From positions 1 through 64,000 of the forward strand of contig JAGAMA010000040.1 of the NCBI GenBank assembly GCA_017624955.1: a stretch of 64,000 nt of DNA, read 5' to 3'. Source of the stretch: Alistipes sp. (GTDB lineage Bacteria > Bacteroidota > Bacteroidia > Bacteroidales > Rikenellaceae). A program made the translations under genes and the position numbers. Positions 22,309 through 31,259 of the stretch are shown here, in pieces. The notes below the pieces were generated by a model. That model did not search any database, was not told where the DNA came from, and worked only from the letters and a program-made list of their open reading frames with translations. How positions within the stretch are numbered: position 1 is the first letter of the stretch; each line of letters opens with the position of its first letter.

Positions 22309-23019
22309 ATGATTCAGAACGATGTAATTATTGCTTGCGACTTTAAGTCGGCAGAAGATACCTTCCGTTTCCTCGACCTGTTCAAGGATGAGGAGCGCAA
22401 ACCCTTCCTCAAGATCGGTATGGAGCTTTACTATGCCGAGGGTCCCTCGATTGTACGCGAGATCAAACGTCGCGGCCATAAAATCTTCCTCGATCTGAAG
22501 TTGCACGATATCCCCAACACGGTGAAGAAGGCCATGTCGGTGCTCTCGCGCCTCGATGTCGATATGACCAACGTACACGCTGCCGGCACGATCGACATGA
22601 TGAAGGCCGCCCTGGAGGGGCTGACGCGTGAGGATGGTACGCGCCCCCTGCTGATTGCCGTGACGCAGCTCACCTCGACGAGCGAGGAGCGCATGCAGCA
22701 GGAGCTGCTCATCAACGCCTCGATCAACGACACGATCGTTAAGTATGCCCGGAACACGAAGGCTGCCGGCCTGAACGGTGTGGTCTGCTCGCCCCTCGAG
22801 GCCGGTATGGTCAAGGAGGCTTGCGGCAAAGAGTTCCTGACGATCACCCCCGGTGTACGCTTTGCCGATGGCGAGGTGGGTGACCAGGTGCGTGTGACGA
22901 CCCCTGCCCGCGCTCGTGAGATTGGCTCGGACTTTATCGTCGTAGGTCGCCCCATTACGGCGGCTGCCGACCCCGTAGCGGCTTATCGTCGCTGTGTGGC
23001 AGAGTTTTTGGGCGAGTAA
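22309..23019 (+). CDS. pyrF: Orotidine-5'-phosphate decarboxylase
   Basis: 236 residues, the standard short bacterial form. It decarboxylates OMP to UMP. The catalytic [10 protein letters not shown] motif (Lys-Asp-x-Lys-x-x-Asp network, about residues 63-72) is present, followed by TNVHAAG and the phosphate-binding [14 protein letters not shown] and VVGRPIT. It lies 16 bp after pyrD and 24 bp before the glutaredoxin-like gene, so it is cotranscribed. Note that pyrE, the preceding enzyme of the pathway, comes after it. Confidence 0.95.
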   Translation: MIQNDVIIACDFKSAEDTFRFLDLFKDEERKPFLKIGMELYYAEGPSIVREIKRRGHKIFLDLKLHDIPNTVKKAMSVLSRLDVDMTNVHAAGTIDMMKAALEGLTREDGTRPLLIAVTQLTSTSEERMQQELLINASINDTIVKYARNTKAAGLNGVVCSPLEAGMVKEACGKEFLTITPGVRFADGEVGDQVRVTTPARAREIGSDFIVVGRPITAAADPVAAYRRCVAEFLGE

Positions 23020-23043
23020 CAAATCATTTGAACACCGAAACAG

Positions 23044-23304
23044 ATGAAACGCGTACAACTCTTCTACCTCAAAAATTGCCCCTTCTGCAAGAAGGCACTG
23101 CGCTACATCGAGGAGGCCAAGGCGGCCCATCCCGAGCTGCAGCCGATCGAAATCGAACTCATCGAGGAGTCCGAGGAGCCCGATGAGGCGGACAAGTACG
23201 ACTATTACTATGTCCCGACCTTCTACCTCGACGGCGAGAAGGCGCACGAAGGCGGCATCTATCCCGACGAGGTGACGGAGTTGCTGCGCAAAGCGTTGGA
23301 ATAG
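23044..23304 (+). CDS. Glutaredoxin-like thiol protein in the pyr operon
   Basis: 86 residues, thioredoxin fold. The N-terminal strand [16 protein letters not shown] carries the CPFC redox motif (residues 12-15), and a cis-Pro region ([11 protein letters not shown]) completes the active site. It is cytosolic and has no signal peptide. Its role among pyr genes is unknown. Possibilities are protection of the PyrK iron-sulfur cluster or redox control of a pathway enzyme, but this is only contextual. It lies 20 bp before pyrE and clearly in the same transcript. Confidence 0.8.
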   Translation: MKRVQLFYLKNCPFCKKALRYIEEAKAAHPELQPIEIELIEESEEPDEADKYDYYYVPTFYLDGEKAHEGGIYPDEVTELLRKALE

Positions 23305-23324
23305 AATTAAATATCAATACAACT

Positions 23325-23954
23325 ATGGAGAAACTTATTGCCAAAGATTTGCTGTCGATCGGCGCCGTTTTCCTGCGCCCCGACCAGCCGTTTACCTGGG
23401 CCAGCGGTATCAAGAGCCCGATTTATTGCGACAATCGTCTGACGCTGACCGCCGTAGAGGTGCGTAAGCATGTGGAGGCAGGTCTGGCCGAGATCGTCCG
23501 CACGAAATTCCCCGAGGCCGAGGTGCTGATGGGTACCTCGACGGCCGGTATCGCTCATGCCGCCATTACCGCTACCATTCTCGATATGCCGATGGGTTAT
23601 GTCCGCTCGGGTCAGAAGGATCACGGTCGCGGTAACCAGATCGAGGGTAAGCTCGAGAAGGGCCAGAAGGTGGTCGTGATCGAGGACCTCATTTCGACCG
23701 GTGGCTCCTGCATCGAGGTGGTCAATGCCCTGCGTGAGGCCGGTGCCGAGGTGCTGGGTGTCGCTTCGATCTTCACCTATGGCATGAAGAAGGGTCTGGA
23801 TCGCATGGCCGAGGCCAACGTGATCAACTACTCCCTTTCCAACCTCGATGCCCTCGTAGAGGTAGCCGCCGAGGAGGGTTACATCAAAGTAGAGGACAAG
23901 GAGAAGCTGATTAAGTTCCGTAATAGCCCCTCTGACGAGTCCTGGATGAAGTAA
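23325..23954 (+). CDS. pyrE: Orotate phosphoribosyltransferase
   Basis: 209 residues, type I PRTase that makes OMP from orotate and PRPP. Motifs: [16 protein letters not shown] at the N-terminus (orotate loop), a flexible loop with [16 protein letters not shown], and the PRPP motif [13 protein letters not shown]. It ends at TAA 23952-23954, which itself forms part of the palindromic repeat that follows. Confidence 0.94.
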   Translation: MEKLIAKDLLSIGAVFLRPDQPFTWASGIKSPIYCDNRLTLTAVEVRKHVEAGLAEIVRTKFPEAEVLMGTSTAGIAHAAITATILDMPMGYVRSGQKDHGRGNQIEGKLEKGQKVVVIEDLISTGGSCIEVVNALREAGAEVLGVASIFTYGMKKGLDRMAEANVINYSLSNLDALVEVAAEEGYIKVEDKEKLIKFRNSPSDESWMK

Positions 23955-24076
23955 TTTCGATTTTATAGGGCATATTTTGTACCTACTCGCTTGGCGTGAA
24001 TGGGCAGTACGCTCAAGTACAGCCCATCCACACCAACCTTCGGGCGGCACAAAATCTGCTCCTCTAAAATCAAAAT
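23955..24076. repeat. Palindromic stop-codon element, copy B
   Basis: Same family as copy A, with apex gtac-gctcaa-gtac. Counting the TAA of pyrE, the left end (taatttcgattttatag) mirrors the right end (ctctaaaatcaaaatta). Copy C follows directly. Confidence 0.9.
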
Positions 24077-24084
24077 TACGGTAG

Positions 24085-24203
24085 TTCGATTTTGTAGAGC
24101 ATCTTTGCGCCTCCCGCTTTCGGTCGTGAATGGAATACCTCAAGTACAGCCTATCCGCGCCCACCGCACAAAGCACAAAATCTGCTCCTCTAAAATCAAA
24201 ATT
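24085..24203. repeat. Palindromic element, copy C (tandem with copy B)
   Basis: A more diverged copy (ttcgattttgtagagc ... gctcctctaaaatcaaaa) with apex aatacctcaagtac. It is not adjacent to a stop codon itself. It is probably a local duplication of copy B. Confidence 0.85.
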
Positions 24204-24215
24204 ATGGGAGGAAGG

Positions 24216-24275
24216 CCCTTTAGTTTCCTTTAGAAACCTTTAGTAGCCTTTAGCAACCTTTAGCAACCTTTCCCA
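24216..24275 (+). repeat. CCTTTAG array upstream of pyrB
   Basis: About six 9-10-bp units (cctttagtttc, cctttagaaa, cctttagtag, cctttagcaa twice) end about 30 bp before the pyrB start, in the same orientation as the array before pyrK. Confidence 0.85.
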
Positions 24276-24305
24276 CCTTTTTTTCGCCCTTAAAACATTA
24301 CCACT

Positions 24306-25391
24306 ATGCGTCATTTGATCGATCCGACCGACCTTTCGGTACAGGAGATCCACGAGATCGTTACGCTGGCCGAAGATATCATCGCCAACCGCGACAAGTA
24401 CCGCGAGGCTTGCAAAGGCAAGAAACTCGCCACCCTCTTCTACGAACCCTCGACCCGTACCCGCCTCAGCTTCACATCGGCCATGATGGAGCTGGGTGGT
24501 CAGGTGATTGGCTTCTCGGATGCAGCCTCCTCCTCCGTATCGAAGGGCGAGACGGTAGCCGACACGGTGCGTGTCATCCGTTGCTTCGCCGACATCATCG
24601 CCATGCGCCACCAGAAGGAGGGCGCTCCGCTCGTGGCCTCGCAATATGCAGGTATTCCCGTGATCAACGCCGGCGACGGCAGCCACGCCCACCCGACGCA
24701 GACCCTCACGGACCTCCTGACCATCAAACGCGAAAAGGGTCGTCTGGACCACCTCACGATCGGCTTCTGCGGCGATCTGAAGTTCGGCCGCACCGTCCAC
24801 TCGCTCATCAAGGCCCTCTCGCGTTACGAGGGTATCCGCATCTACCTCATCTCGCCCGAGGAGCTGCGCCTGCCGAGCTACATGCTCAAGGAGATGCGCG
24901 CCAACTCGGCCCTCGAGTTCGAGGAGGTACGCACCATGGAGGAGGTGATGGACAAGCTCGACATCCTCTACATGACCCGCGTGCAGAAGGAGCGCTTCCT
25001 CGATGAGGAGGAGTTCGACCGTGTGAAGGATAGCTTCGTGCTCGATCCCGAGAAACTCAAGGCCGCCCGCGAGGATATGATCATCCTCCACCCGCTGCCC
25101 CGCGTGAACGAGATCACCCGCTCGGTCGATAACGACAAGCGCGCCGTCTATTTCCGCCAGGTCGAGAATGGTAAGTTTGTCCGCATGGCGCTAATCTATA
25201 CGCTCCTGAAGTGGGCCGACGAGAACAAGCCCTTCGACAAAACCCCCGTTTTTGGCGAGGAGTATATCACGGGCGACTACACCTGCCCCAACAAGCGCTG
25301 TATCTCCGCCACCGAGGATGTCGATCCGATCTTCCGCTATTCGGAGGATGGCACGCTGCGCTGTGCATACTGCGAGGCCAAAGCCAAGTAG
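24306..25391 (+). CDS. pyrB: Aspartate carbamoyltransferase catalytic chain with C-terminal PyrI-like zinc module
   Basis: 361 residues, about 50 longer than a usual PyrB. The catalytic chain (about 1-310) has the carbamoyl-phosphate loop STRTR (49-53), the HPTQ motif and HPLPRVNEI. It transfers the carbamoyl group to aspartate. The extra C-terminus (about 315-361) carries CPNKRC (Cys327, Cys332) and CAYC (Cys353, Cys356), matching the Cys4 zinc site of the regulatory chain PyrI in spacing (x4, x20, x2). The N-terminal nucleotide-binding domain of PyrI is absent. In E. coli ATCase the zinc domain makes the contact with the catalytic chain, so here it may act in cis to stabilise trimers or trimer-trimer assembly without CTP control. 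Confidence 0.9.
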   Translation: MRHLIDPTDLSVQEIHEIVTLAEDIIANRDKYREACKGKKLATLFYEPSTRTRLSFTSAMMELGGQVIGFSDAASSSVSKGETVADTVRVIRCFADIIAMRHQKEGAPLVASQYAGIPVINAGDGSHAHPTQTLTDLLTIKREKGRLDHLTIGFCGDLKFGRTVHSLIKALSRYEGIRIYLISPEELRLPSYMLKEMRANSALEFEEVRTMEEVMDKLDILYMTRVQKERFLDEEEFDRVKDSFVLDPEKLKAAREDMIILHPLPRVNEITRSVDNDKRAVYFRQVENGKFVRMALIYTLLKWADENKPFDKTPVFGEEYITGDYTCPNKRCISATEDVDPIFRYSEDGTLRCAYCEAKAK

Positions 25392-25442
25392 CGAGCGAGA
25401 AATTCTCGGAGGTGATTTCTGTGCGGTGTGTTACCGCAACAG

Positions 25443-25554
25443 CCTTTCGGTTGCCCTTCGGCAACTTTCTTGAAACAAAATATCCACCACGCCAAGCAAG
25501 TCTTGGGTGGTGGATATTCCGTTTCAAAACCTCCCATCGGAGGCCCGAAAGGCC
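25443..25554. repeat. Cloverleaf repeat copy 2
   Basis: Outer stem gcctttcgg / ccgaaaggc (25443-25451, 25546-25554), left hairpin gttgcc-cttc-ggcaac (25451-25466), central arm gaaac...atatccaccac / gtggtggatat...gtttc with apex ccaag/cttgg, and right hairpin cctcc-catc-ggagg (25531-25544). The stems differ in sequence from copy 1 but keep the pairing. Confidence 0.85.
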
Positions 25555-25595
25555 GCAATCGGGAAAGCGCATTAAAATAATAAAATACTTACATT

Positions 25596-25664
25596 CCCTC
25601 CTAAATCCTCCCTTTGAGAAAGGGAGGACTTGCACGCTTCGGCCAATGGCCTCGCTTTGGGTGG
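25596..25664 (+). repeat. Intergenic repeat of the tatagacaatc type, partial
   Basis: ccctcctaaatcctccctttgagaaagggagg and the following cgcttcggcc sequence resemble the copy at 11768. It fills the space before the convergent outer-membrane protein gene. Confidence 0.6.
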
Positions 25665-25692
25665 TGCTAAATAAGGCTCTTTCTAATACTTA

Positions 25693-26205
25693 TTAAAACA
25701 TAAAGCCAAATTTGAATTGAATGGCTTTGTAATAAATACCTGCACCCTCTTCGGTAACAGACTGGATGTTGTAACCAATCTGCGCCTTAAACTTACCTCC
25801 GACGACACCGATTGCAAAACCGTATGTGCCACCGGACATCTTTTTAATATCTTCTGTGACACCGAAGCCCATACCCATATCCATTGATAAGAAGGGTTGA
25901 ATATTCTCGAATTTAGGCAGATAACCCTTCATGTTTACATATACGGGAATAACTAATTCGCCTCCGGCAACGGTGTTGTGGTAGTAATCCAGACCTGTTC
26001 CAATACCCGTTGAGAAATGCTCGCCGATACGAATGCCTTGAATCGTATGCAGGTTGAAACGCCCCATTTTCTCCGTTTCGAGATTGAGCGAATATCCAAA
26101 TTCAACCTCACCCTGATATTTTACGGGAGATTGTTTCTCCAATTCCTGCGCACTGACATTCCAGGCAGTGTGTACAGCTACGAGAAGTAAAAAGATCTTT
26201 TTCAT
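25693..26205 (-). CDS. Small outer-membrane beta-barrel protein
   Basis: 170 residues. A signal peptide (MKKIFLLLVAVHTAWNVSAQ) is followed by alternating hydrophobic/polar strands with many Gly and aromatic residues (GEVEFGYSLNL, FSTGIGTGLDYY, AIGVVGGKFKAQIGYN) and a C-terminal strand ending in Phe (IQFKFGFMF), a typical outer-membrane assembly signal. It resembles the outer membrane protein beta-barrel domain family common in Bacteroidetes. The -7 box lies about 255 bp upstream, giving a long leader. The function is unknown. Confidence 0.75.
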   Translation of the reverse strand: MKKIFLLLVAVHTAWNVSAQELEKQSPVKYQGEVEFGYSLNLETEKMGRFNLHTIQGIRIGEHFSTGIGTGLDYYHNTVAGGELVIPVYVNMKGYLPKFENIQPFLSMDMGMGFGVTEDIKKMSGGTYGFAIGVVGGKFKAQIGYNIQSVTEEGAGIYYKAIQFKFGFMF

Positions 26206-26460
26206 AATACATTGATTTAGTTAAACAAAAAGTTTCATTGCCGTCAGATGGCAACCGTCTAACTAAAATAAAAGAGACGCGGATCGCGCTTATACCTTGA
26301 AGGGACGACCAAGTACCCATACACACATAAGCACAACCCACGCCATAAGGCGAGGGCATTTATCGTGCCTATTGCTGTGTGTAAATAATTTGGTCGTTTT
26401 TACAAGGTTAGCAATAGCCTAAATGCCATCTAATATGTTGCTACCCCGTGGATAGCATTA

Positions 26461-26468
26461 CAAAGATA
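26461..26468 (-). promoter_or_regulatory. Promoter -7 box of the beta-barrel gene
   Basis: On the minus strand this is TATCTTTG. It implies a leader of about 250 nt before 26205. The leader contains a small tgcc...ggca hairpin but no recognised riboswitch. Confidence 0.55.
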
Positions 26469-26528
26469 GCAGATTTTAGGCATTTTACCAAAAAAATCTT
26501 TTGAGGTAAGGTTGAGTAGCACCCGAAC

Positions 26529-26665
26529 AGGAGCGAAGCGACTACGCCTCCCTTATCAACTGCTGCAACAGCCGAGTGCAAAGGTCATAGGTGAACTTTG
26601 CCGAGGCGCGCAAGCAGTCACAATGGCAATCATTGTAAAGGGAGGTTTGGAGGGATTGTCGATAC
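26529..26665 (-). repeat. tatagacaatc-type repeat interrupted by a nested insert
   Basis: Reads aggagcgaagcgactacg, cctcccttatca, then about 78 bp of unrelated sequence (26559-26636, ends actgct.../...agcagt), then aaagggaggtttggaggg and attgtcgata. In the intact reverse-oriented copy at 50188 the two halves are continuous, so this copy has an insertion in the apical loop of its hairpin. Confidence 0.7.
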
Positions 26666-26734
26666 GTTCTACAAAATATCCACAAAACTGCGGTTTTGTG
26701 GATAATTTGTTAGTAGAATATTAGGGCGAAAGGC

Positions 26735-26765
26735 TTTGTCGTTGCCTGAATTTTTTGTACTTTTG
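26735..26765 (+). promoter_or_regulatory. Promoter upstream of the purE leader RNA
   Basis: TTTG (26735-26738), 19 bp and TACTTTTG (26758-26765) match the Bacteroidetes consensus well. Confidence 0.75.
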
Positions 26766-26769
26766 TCCG

Positions 26770-26972
26770 AAAGTTTTTTTGAGGCGAATGTACCGTTATT
26801 ACCATACCGCTTTTAAACTTCGACGCAGTCGATCGGCTGAGGGGTCGATGGCCTTGTCGGGCGGTAGTGTGCAGGTAAAGTGCGCCTCCTTGAAGGGTCA
26901 AAGCCAGCAGATTATACCGTAACATAAGACGTATGCCGCCGCATCCGCAGGGATGTGGCGGATTTATTTAAT
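26770..26972 (+). ncRNA. Structured RNA with own promoter and terminator before purE (6S RNA-like candidate)
   Basis: A unit of about 200 nt lies between a good promoter and an intrinsic terminator. It can form a long hairpin, gaggcg (26781-26786) with cgcctc (26884-26889), then tacc/ggta, an internal bubble, ataccgc/gcggtagt, and an inner stem. A long rod with a central bubble, of this size, next to purE, is reminiscent of 6S RNA, which regulates RNA polymerase. An alternative is a regulated leader of the pur operon or a small ORF (44 codons, 26788-26922, starts MYRYYHTAFK). I cannot decide between these from sequence alone. Confidence 0.45.
26936..26970 (+). terminator. Intrinsic terminator before purE
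   Basis: A stem, ccgccgcatcc / ggatgtggcgg (11 bp with one G-U), with 4-nt loop gcag is followed by atttattta. It ends the RNA unit above or attenuates the pur operon. Confidence 0.8.
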
Positions 26973-27031
26973 CGGGTGGCTCTCGACGAATGTGATAAAA
27001 CGAAAGAAAACAATAAATAAAAGACGATAAA

Positions 27032-27499
27032 ATGAAAGTTGGTGTAATTATGGGCTCGGCAAGCGATTACGAGGTAATGAGCGGAGCCATCAAGACATTG
27101 GAAGAGTTCGGTATCGAGTGCGAGAAGCGCGTTATCAGTGCCCATCGCGCCCCCGATGCCCTGGCCGAGTGGTCGAAGACGGCCAAGGAGCGCGGTCTGA
27201 AGGTGATCATTGCCGGTGCGGGCGGTGCTGCCCACCTGCCGGGTGTGATTGCCGCCATGACGACCCTGCCCGTGATCGGTATTCCGGTGCGTTCGAAGGC
27301 CTTGAATGGTATGGATTCGTTGCTCTCGATCGTGCAGATGCCCTCGGGTATTCCCGTGGCGACGATGGCCATCGACGGTGCAAAGAATGCCGCCCTGTAT
27401 GCCGTAGCCATGTTGGCCCTCTCGAACGAGGAGCTTGCCGCCAAACTCGATGCTTTCCGTCAAAAGCAGACCGAGGCAGTTCTGAAGATCGAGATTTAA
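27032..27499 (+). CDS. purE: N5-carboxyaminoimidazole ribonucleotide mutase
   Basis: 155 residues, class I PurE. It converts N5-CAIR to CAIR in purine synthesis. The N-terminal GSASDYEVM loop binds substrate, and SAHRAPD carries the catalytic His. [23 protein letters not shown] is the typical core. The usual partner PurK is not in this window. It is the first protein gene of the pur operon, after a structured RNA/terminator region, and ends 30 bp before purL. Confidence 0.94.
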   Translation: MKVGVIMGSASDYEVMSGAIKTLEEFGIECEKRVISAHRAPDALAEWSKTAKERGLKVIIAGAGGAAHLPGVIAAMTTLPVIGIPVRSKALNGMDSLLSIVQMPSGIPVATMAIDGAKNAALYAVAMLALSNEELAAKLDAFRQKQTEAVLKIEI

Positions 27500-27529
27500 T
27501 CCCCAACAGCACAATCCCCAAACAAGACT

Positions 27530-30500
27530 ATGAAAAATTTCCGCATATTTGTTGAGAAGAAAGATCGCTTCCGTGTCGAGGCCGAGAGCCTGAAGCGGGA
27601 GCTGAACAGCAACCTGAACCTGCAGATCGAGGAGCTGCGCCTCCTCTGTGTCTATGACCTCTTCGGCTTCTCGGAGGAGCTGAAGGAGAAATGCCGCTAC
27701 GGTGTCTTCGGCGAGGTGGTGACCGATACCGTGACCGATGCGTTCGACACCGAGGGTCGTCCCTCGCTGGCTGTGGAGTTCCTCCCCGGTCAGTTTGATC
27801 AGCGCGCCGCCTCGGCCGTGGATTGTGTCCGCCTGGTTGATCCGACGGCCAATGTCCGCATCCGCTCGTCGAAGCTGCTGGTATTCGACAAGGGCGTTAC
27901 GGAGGAGCAGATGGCCAAGATTCGCCACTACTACATCAACGCTGTGGAGTCGCGCGAGAAGAACCTCGATATCCTCTCCGAGCAGGAGCAGGCCGAGGTG
28001 ATTCCCGTAGTGGTGCTGGAAGGCTTCCGCGAGATGAAGCAGGAGGAGTTTGCCGCCTACTGCAAGAAGATGGGGCTGGCGATGAATGCCGACGACCTGG
28101 GCGAGGTGGTGCGTTACTTCCGCGCCGAGGGTCGTGATCCCTATGAGACGGAGCTGCGCATCCTCGATACCTATTGGAGCGACCACTGCCGCCACACGAC
28201 CTTTACGACCGAGTTGGAGGGTATCACGGTGGAGGAGTCCTTCCTCAAGGAGGAGATCGAGGGTTCGCTGGCGCTCTATCTCAACATCCGTCGCGAGCTG
28301 GGTCGCGAGCACAAGCCCCTTTGTTTGATGGATATGGCCACGATCGGTGCCCGCGTACTGCGTAAGCGCGGTCTGCTCGATGATATGGAGCAGAGCGAGG
28401 AGAACAACGCCTGCTCGATCTTCGTCGATGTCGATGTGGATGGACAGACCGAGCGTTGGTTGCTGCAGTTTAAGAACGAGACCCACAACCACCCGACCGA
28501 AATCGAGCCCTTCGGTGGTGCTTCGACCTGTCTGGGTGGCGCGATTCGTGACCCGTTGTCGGGCCGTAGCTATGTCTACCAGGCGATGCGCGTAACGGGT
28601 GCGGGCGATATCTACCAGAAGGTGGAGGATACGCTCCCCGGTAAGTTGCCGCAGAGCATCATTTCGAAGAAGGCCGCTGCCGGCTACTCGAGCTATGGTA
28701 ACCAGATTGGTCTGGCTACGACCCATGTACGCGAGGTCTACCACGCAGGTTATGTGGCCAAGCGCCTCGAGGTAGGTGCTGTGGTCGGTGCCGTGAAGGC
28801 TGAAAATGTACGCCGCGAGAGCCCCACGCCGGGCGATGTGGTGATCTACCTGGGTGGTCGCACGGGCCGTGACGGTATCGGCGGTGCTACGGGTTCGTCG
28901 AAGGAGCATGACGAGAAGTCGCTCGAGACGTGCGGCTCGGAGGTGCAGAAGGGTAACGCTCCCGAGGAGCGCAAGCTGGAGCGCCTGTGCCGTCGTCCGG
29001 AGGTGACACGTCTGATTAAGAAGTCGAACGACTTCGGTGCAGGTGGTGTGAGCGTGGCCATTGGCGAGCTGACCGATGGTCTGGATATCTACCTGGATCG
29101 CGTGCCGACGAAGTATAGCGGCCTGAATTCGACGGAGCTGGCCATCAGCGAGTCGCAGGAGCGTATGTCGGTTGTGATCGAAAAGAAGGATGTCGAGGAG
29201 TTCATGGCCTACTGCCGTGAGGAGAATATCGAGGCGGTGCATGTAGCCGACGTAACGGATACGGCCCGTATGCGTATGTATAATAAGGGTAAGCTGGTGG
29301 TGGATCTGAGCCGCGAGTTTATCGACTCGGCCGGTGCCAAGCACTACGCCGAGGCCACGGTGGGTGCCGTGGAGGAGTGCAACCCCTTTGAGCGCAAGGT
29401 TGAGGGCTGTACGGTGGAGGAGCGCTTCAAGCAGAACCTCGCCGACTGGAACGTCACGTCGCAGAAGGGTCTGATCGAGATGTTTGACTCGTCGATTGGT
29501 CGCTCGACCGTCCTGATGCCCTTTGGCGGTAAGACGCAGCGCACCGAGACGCAGGTGTCGGTGCAGAAGCTGCCCGTGGATGGCTATACCGATACGGCCT
29601 CGATCATGGCCTACGGTTATAACCCCAACCTGGCTTGCTGGAGCCCCTATCATGGTGCCGCTTATGCCGTGGTGGAGGCTGCCGCGAAGGTGGTGGCTGC
29701 CGGTGCCCGTTACGATAAAATGCGCTATTCGTACCAGGAGTACTTCGAGCGCATGACCAAGGAGCCGACCTCGTGGGGTAAGCCCCTCTCGGCGCTCCTA
29801 GGTGCTTTGAAGATGCAGGTCGAGTTGGGTCTGCCGTCGATTGGCGGTAAGGACTCGATGTCGGGTACGTTCCAGGATATCAACGTGCCGCCGATGCTCA
29901 TGGCCTTCGGTATTACGACCGTCGATGCCAAGCAGGTGATTTCGCCCGAACTGAAGGGTGTGGGGCACAACCTCTATTTGGTGCGCCACACGGCCGATGA
30001 AAACTATATGCCCGATACGGATCAGCTCAAGCGCAACTTCGCGTTCGTAAGCGATGCGATCGAAAAGGGTCAGGTGCTTGCCGCCTGGTCGGTTGGTATG
30101 GGTGGCGTTGCCGAGGGTATCGCCAAGATGGCCTTCGGTAACGAGATCGGTGTTGCGCTCACGATGGCCGAGCAAGAGCTCTACAACTACGCTTACGGCT
30201 CGATTATCGTCGAGACGGAGGGCGAGCTGAACTACGATAATGCCGTGCTGATCGGTCGCACGATCGCAGAACAGGTGATCGAGGTCGAGGGTGTAAAGAT
30301 GCCGCTGGAGGAGCTCTTCGAGGCCAACCGCGCCCGCTTCGCCACGATCTATCCCGATACCTGCAAGAACGAGGCCGAGGTGATGTCCTCGACCCCCGAG
30401 AAGCGTACGGATTGCTACCCGGGCGAGGCGGTGGAGCACCCCGTGGCTTACCTGCCCGTATTCCCCGGTACGAACTGCGACTACGATACGGCCAAGGCCT

Positions 30501-31237
30501 TCCGCCGTGCGGGTGCCGAGGTGCGCACGAGCGTACTTTGCAACCTGGAGGAGGATGATATTCTGCGCTCGATCGATGAGATGTGTGCCCACATCCGCGA
30601 GGCGCATATCTTCGCCCTGAGTGGTGGTTTCTCGGCCGGTGACGAGCCCGATGGTTCGGCCAAGCTGATCGTGAGCGTGCTGAATAACGAGAAGGTAAAG
30701 GCCGAGATTCACGCCCTTTTGGATCGTGGCGGCCTGATCCTGGGTATCTGCAACGGTTTCCAGGCGCTGGTTAAGTCGGGTCTGCTGCCCTATGGCCGTC
30801 TGGGTATGGTGACCACGGAGTCGCCCACCTTGTTCCGCAACGATATCAACCGCCACATCTCGCAGATCGTCACGACGCGCGTTTCGACGACCCGTTCGCC
30901 CTGGCTCTCGAGCTTTGAGCTGGGCGACGAGCACGCCATTGCCGTCAGCCACGGCGAGGGTAAGTTTGTCGTAAGCGAGGAGCTGGCCAAGGAGCTCTTT
31001 GAGCGTGGTCAGGTGGCCTTCCAGTATGTCGATGCCGAGGGCCGCCCTACGGTGGAGGCTCCCTTCAACCCCAACGGTTCGTCCTACGCCATCGAGGGTA
31101 TCATCTCGCCCGATGGTCGCATTCTGGGTAAGATGGGCCACACGGAGCGTTACGAGGAGCAGCTCTACAAGAACATCGCGGGCGAGAAGCGCCAGCCGCT
31201 CTTTGAGAATGCCGTTAATTATTTCCGCAAGAAGTAA
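27530..31237 (+). CDS. purL: Phosphoribosylformylglycinamidine synthase, single chain
   Basis: 1235 residues, the long form with N-terminal PurS-like, two AIRS-like FGAM synthetase and C-terminal glutaminase domains. It makes FGAM from FGAR, glutamine and ATP. NHPTEIEPFGGA (about 325-336), SYSSYGNQ-type loops and the glutaminase part (FPGTNCDYDTA, GICNGFQ with the nucleophile Cys, and the H-x-E motif in GHTERYEE) are all intact. The functional triad here is a useful contrast to the dead triad of CarA in the same window. It is cotranscribed with purE and purC. Confidence 0.95.
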   Translation: MKNFRIFVEKKDRFRVEAESLKRELNSNLNLQIEELRLLCVYDLFGFSEELKEKCRYGVFGEVVTDTVTDAFDTEGRPSLAVEFLPGQFDQRAASAVDCVRLVDPTANVRIRSSKLLVFDKGVTEEQMAKIRHYYINAVESREKNLDILSEQEQAEVIPVVVLEGFREMKQEEFAAYCKKMGLAMNADDLGEVVRYFRAEGRDPYETELRILDTYWSDHCRHTTFTTELEGITVEESFLKEEIEGSLALYLNIRRELGREHKPLCLMDMATIGARVLRKRGLLDDMEQSEENNACSIFVDVDVDGQTERWLLQFKNETHNHPTEIEPFGGASTCLGGAIRDPLSGRSYVYQAMRVTGAGDIYQKVEDTLPGKLPQSIISKKAAAGYSSYGNQIGLATTHVREVYHAGYVAKRLEVGAVVGAVKAENVRRESPTPGDVVIYLGGRTGRDGIGGATGSSKEHDEKSLETCGSEVQKGNAPEERKLERLCRRPEVTRLIKKSNDFGAGGVSVAIGELTDGLDIYLDRVPTKYSGLNSTELAISESQERMSVVIEKKDVEEFMAYCREENIEAVHVADVTDTARMRMYNKGKLVVDLSREFIDSAGAKHYAEATVGAVEECNPFERKVEGCTVEERFKQNLADWNVTSQKGLIEMFDSSIGRSTVLMPFGGKTQRTETQVSVQKLPVDGYTDTASIMAYGYNPNLACWSPYHGAAYAVVEAAAKVVAAGARYDKMRYSYQEYFERMTKEPTSWGKPLSALLGALKMQVELGLPSIGGKDSMSGTFQDINVPPMLMAFGITTVDAKQVISPELKGVGHNLYLVRHTADENYMPDTDQLKRNFAFVSDAIEKGQVLAAWSVGMGGVAEGIAKMAFGNEIGVALTMAEQELYNYAYGSIIVETEGELNYDNAVLIGRTIAEQVIEVEGVKMPLEELFEANRARFATIYPDTCKNEAEVMSSTPEKRTDCYPGEAVEHPVAYLPVFPGTNCDYDTAKAFRRAGAEVRTSVLCNLEEDDILRSIDEMCAHIREAHIFALSGGFSAGDEPDGSAKLIVSVLNNEKVKAEIHALLDRGGLILGICNGFQALVKSGLLPYGRLGMVTTESPTLFRNDINRHISQIVTTRVSTTRSPWLSSFELGDEHAIAVSHGEGKFVVSEELAKELFERGQVAFQYVDAEGRPTVEAPFNPNGSSYAIEGIISPDGRILGKMGHTERYEEQLYKNIAGEKRQPLFENAVNYFRKK

Positions 31238-31259
31238 CATTAAAAGGTTAGGTTAATAT

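Noticed and set aside
26912..29653. A 913-codon antisense frame across purE and purL
   Set aside because: Shadow of purL codon use; it also runs through the terminator and repeats, and there is no recognisable motif.
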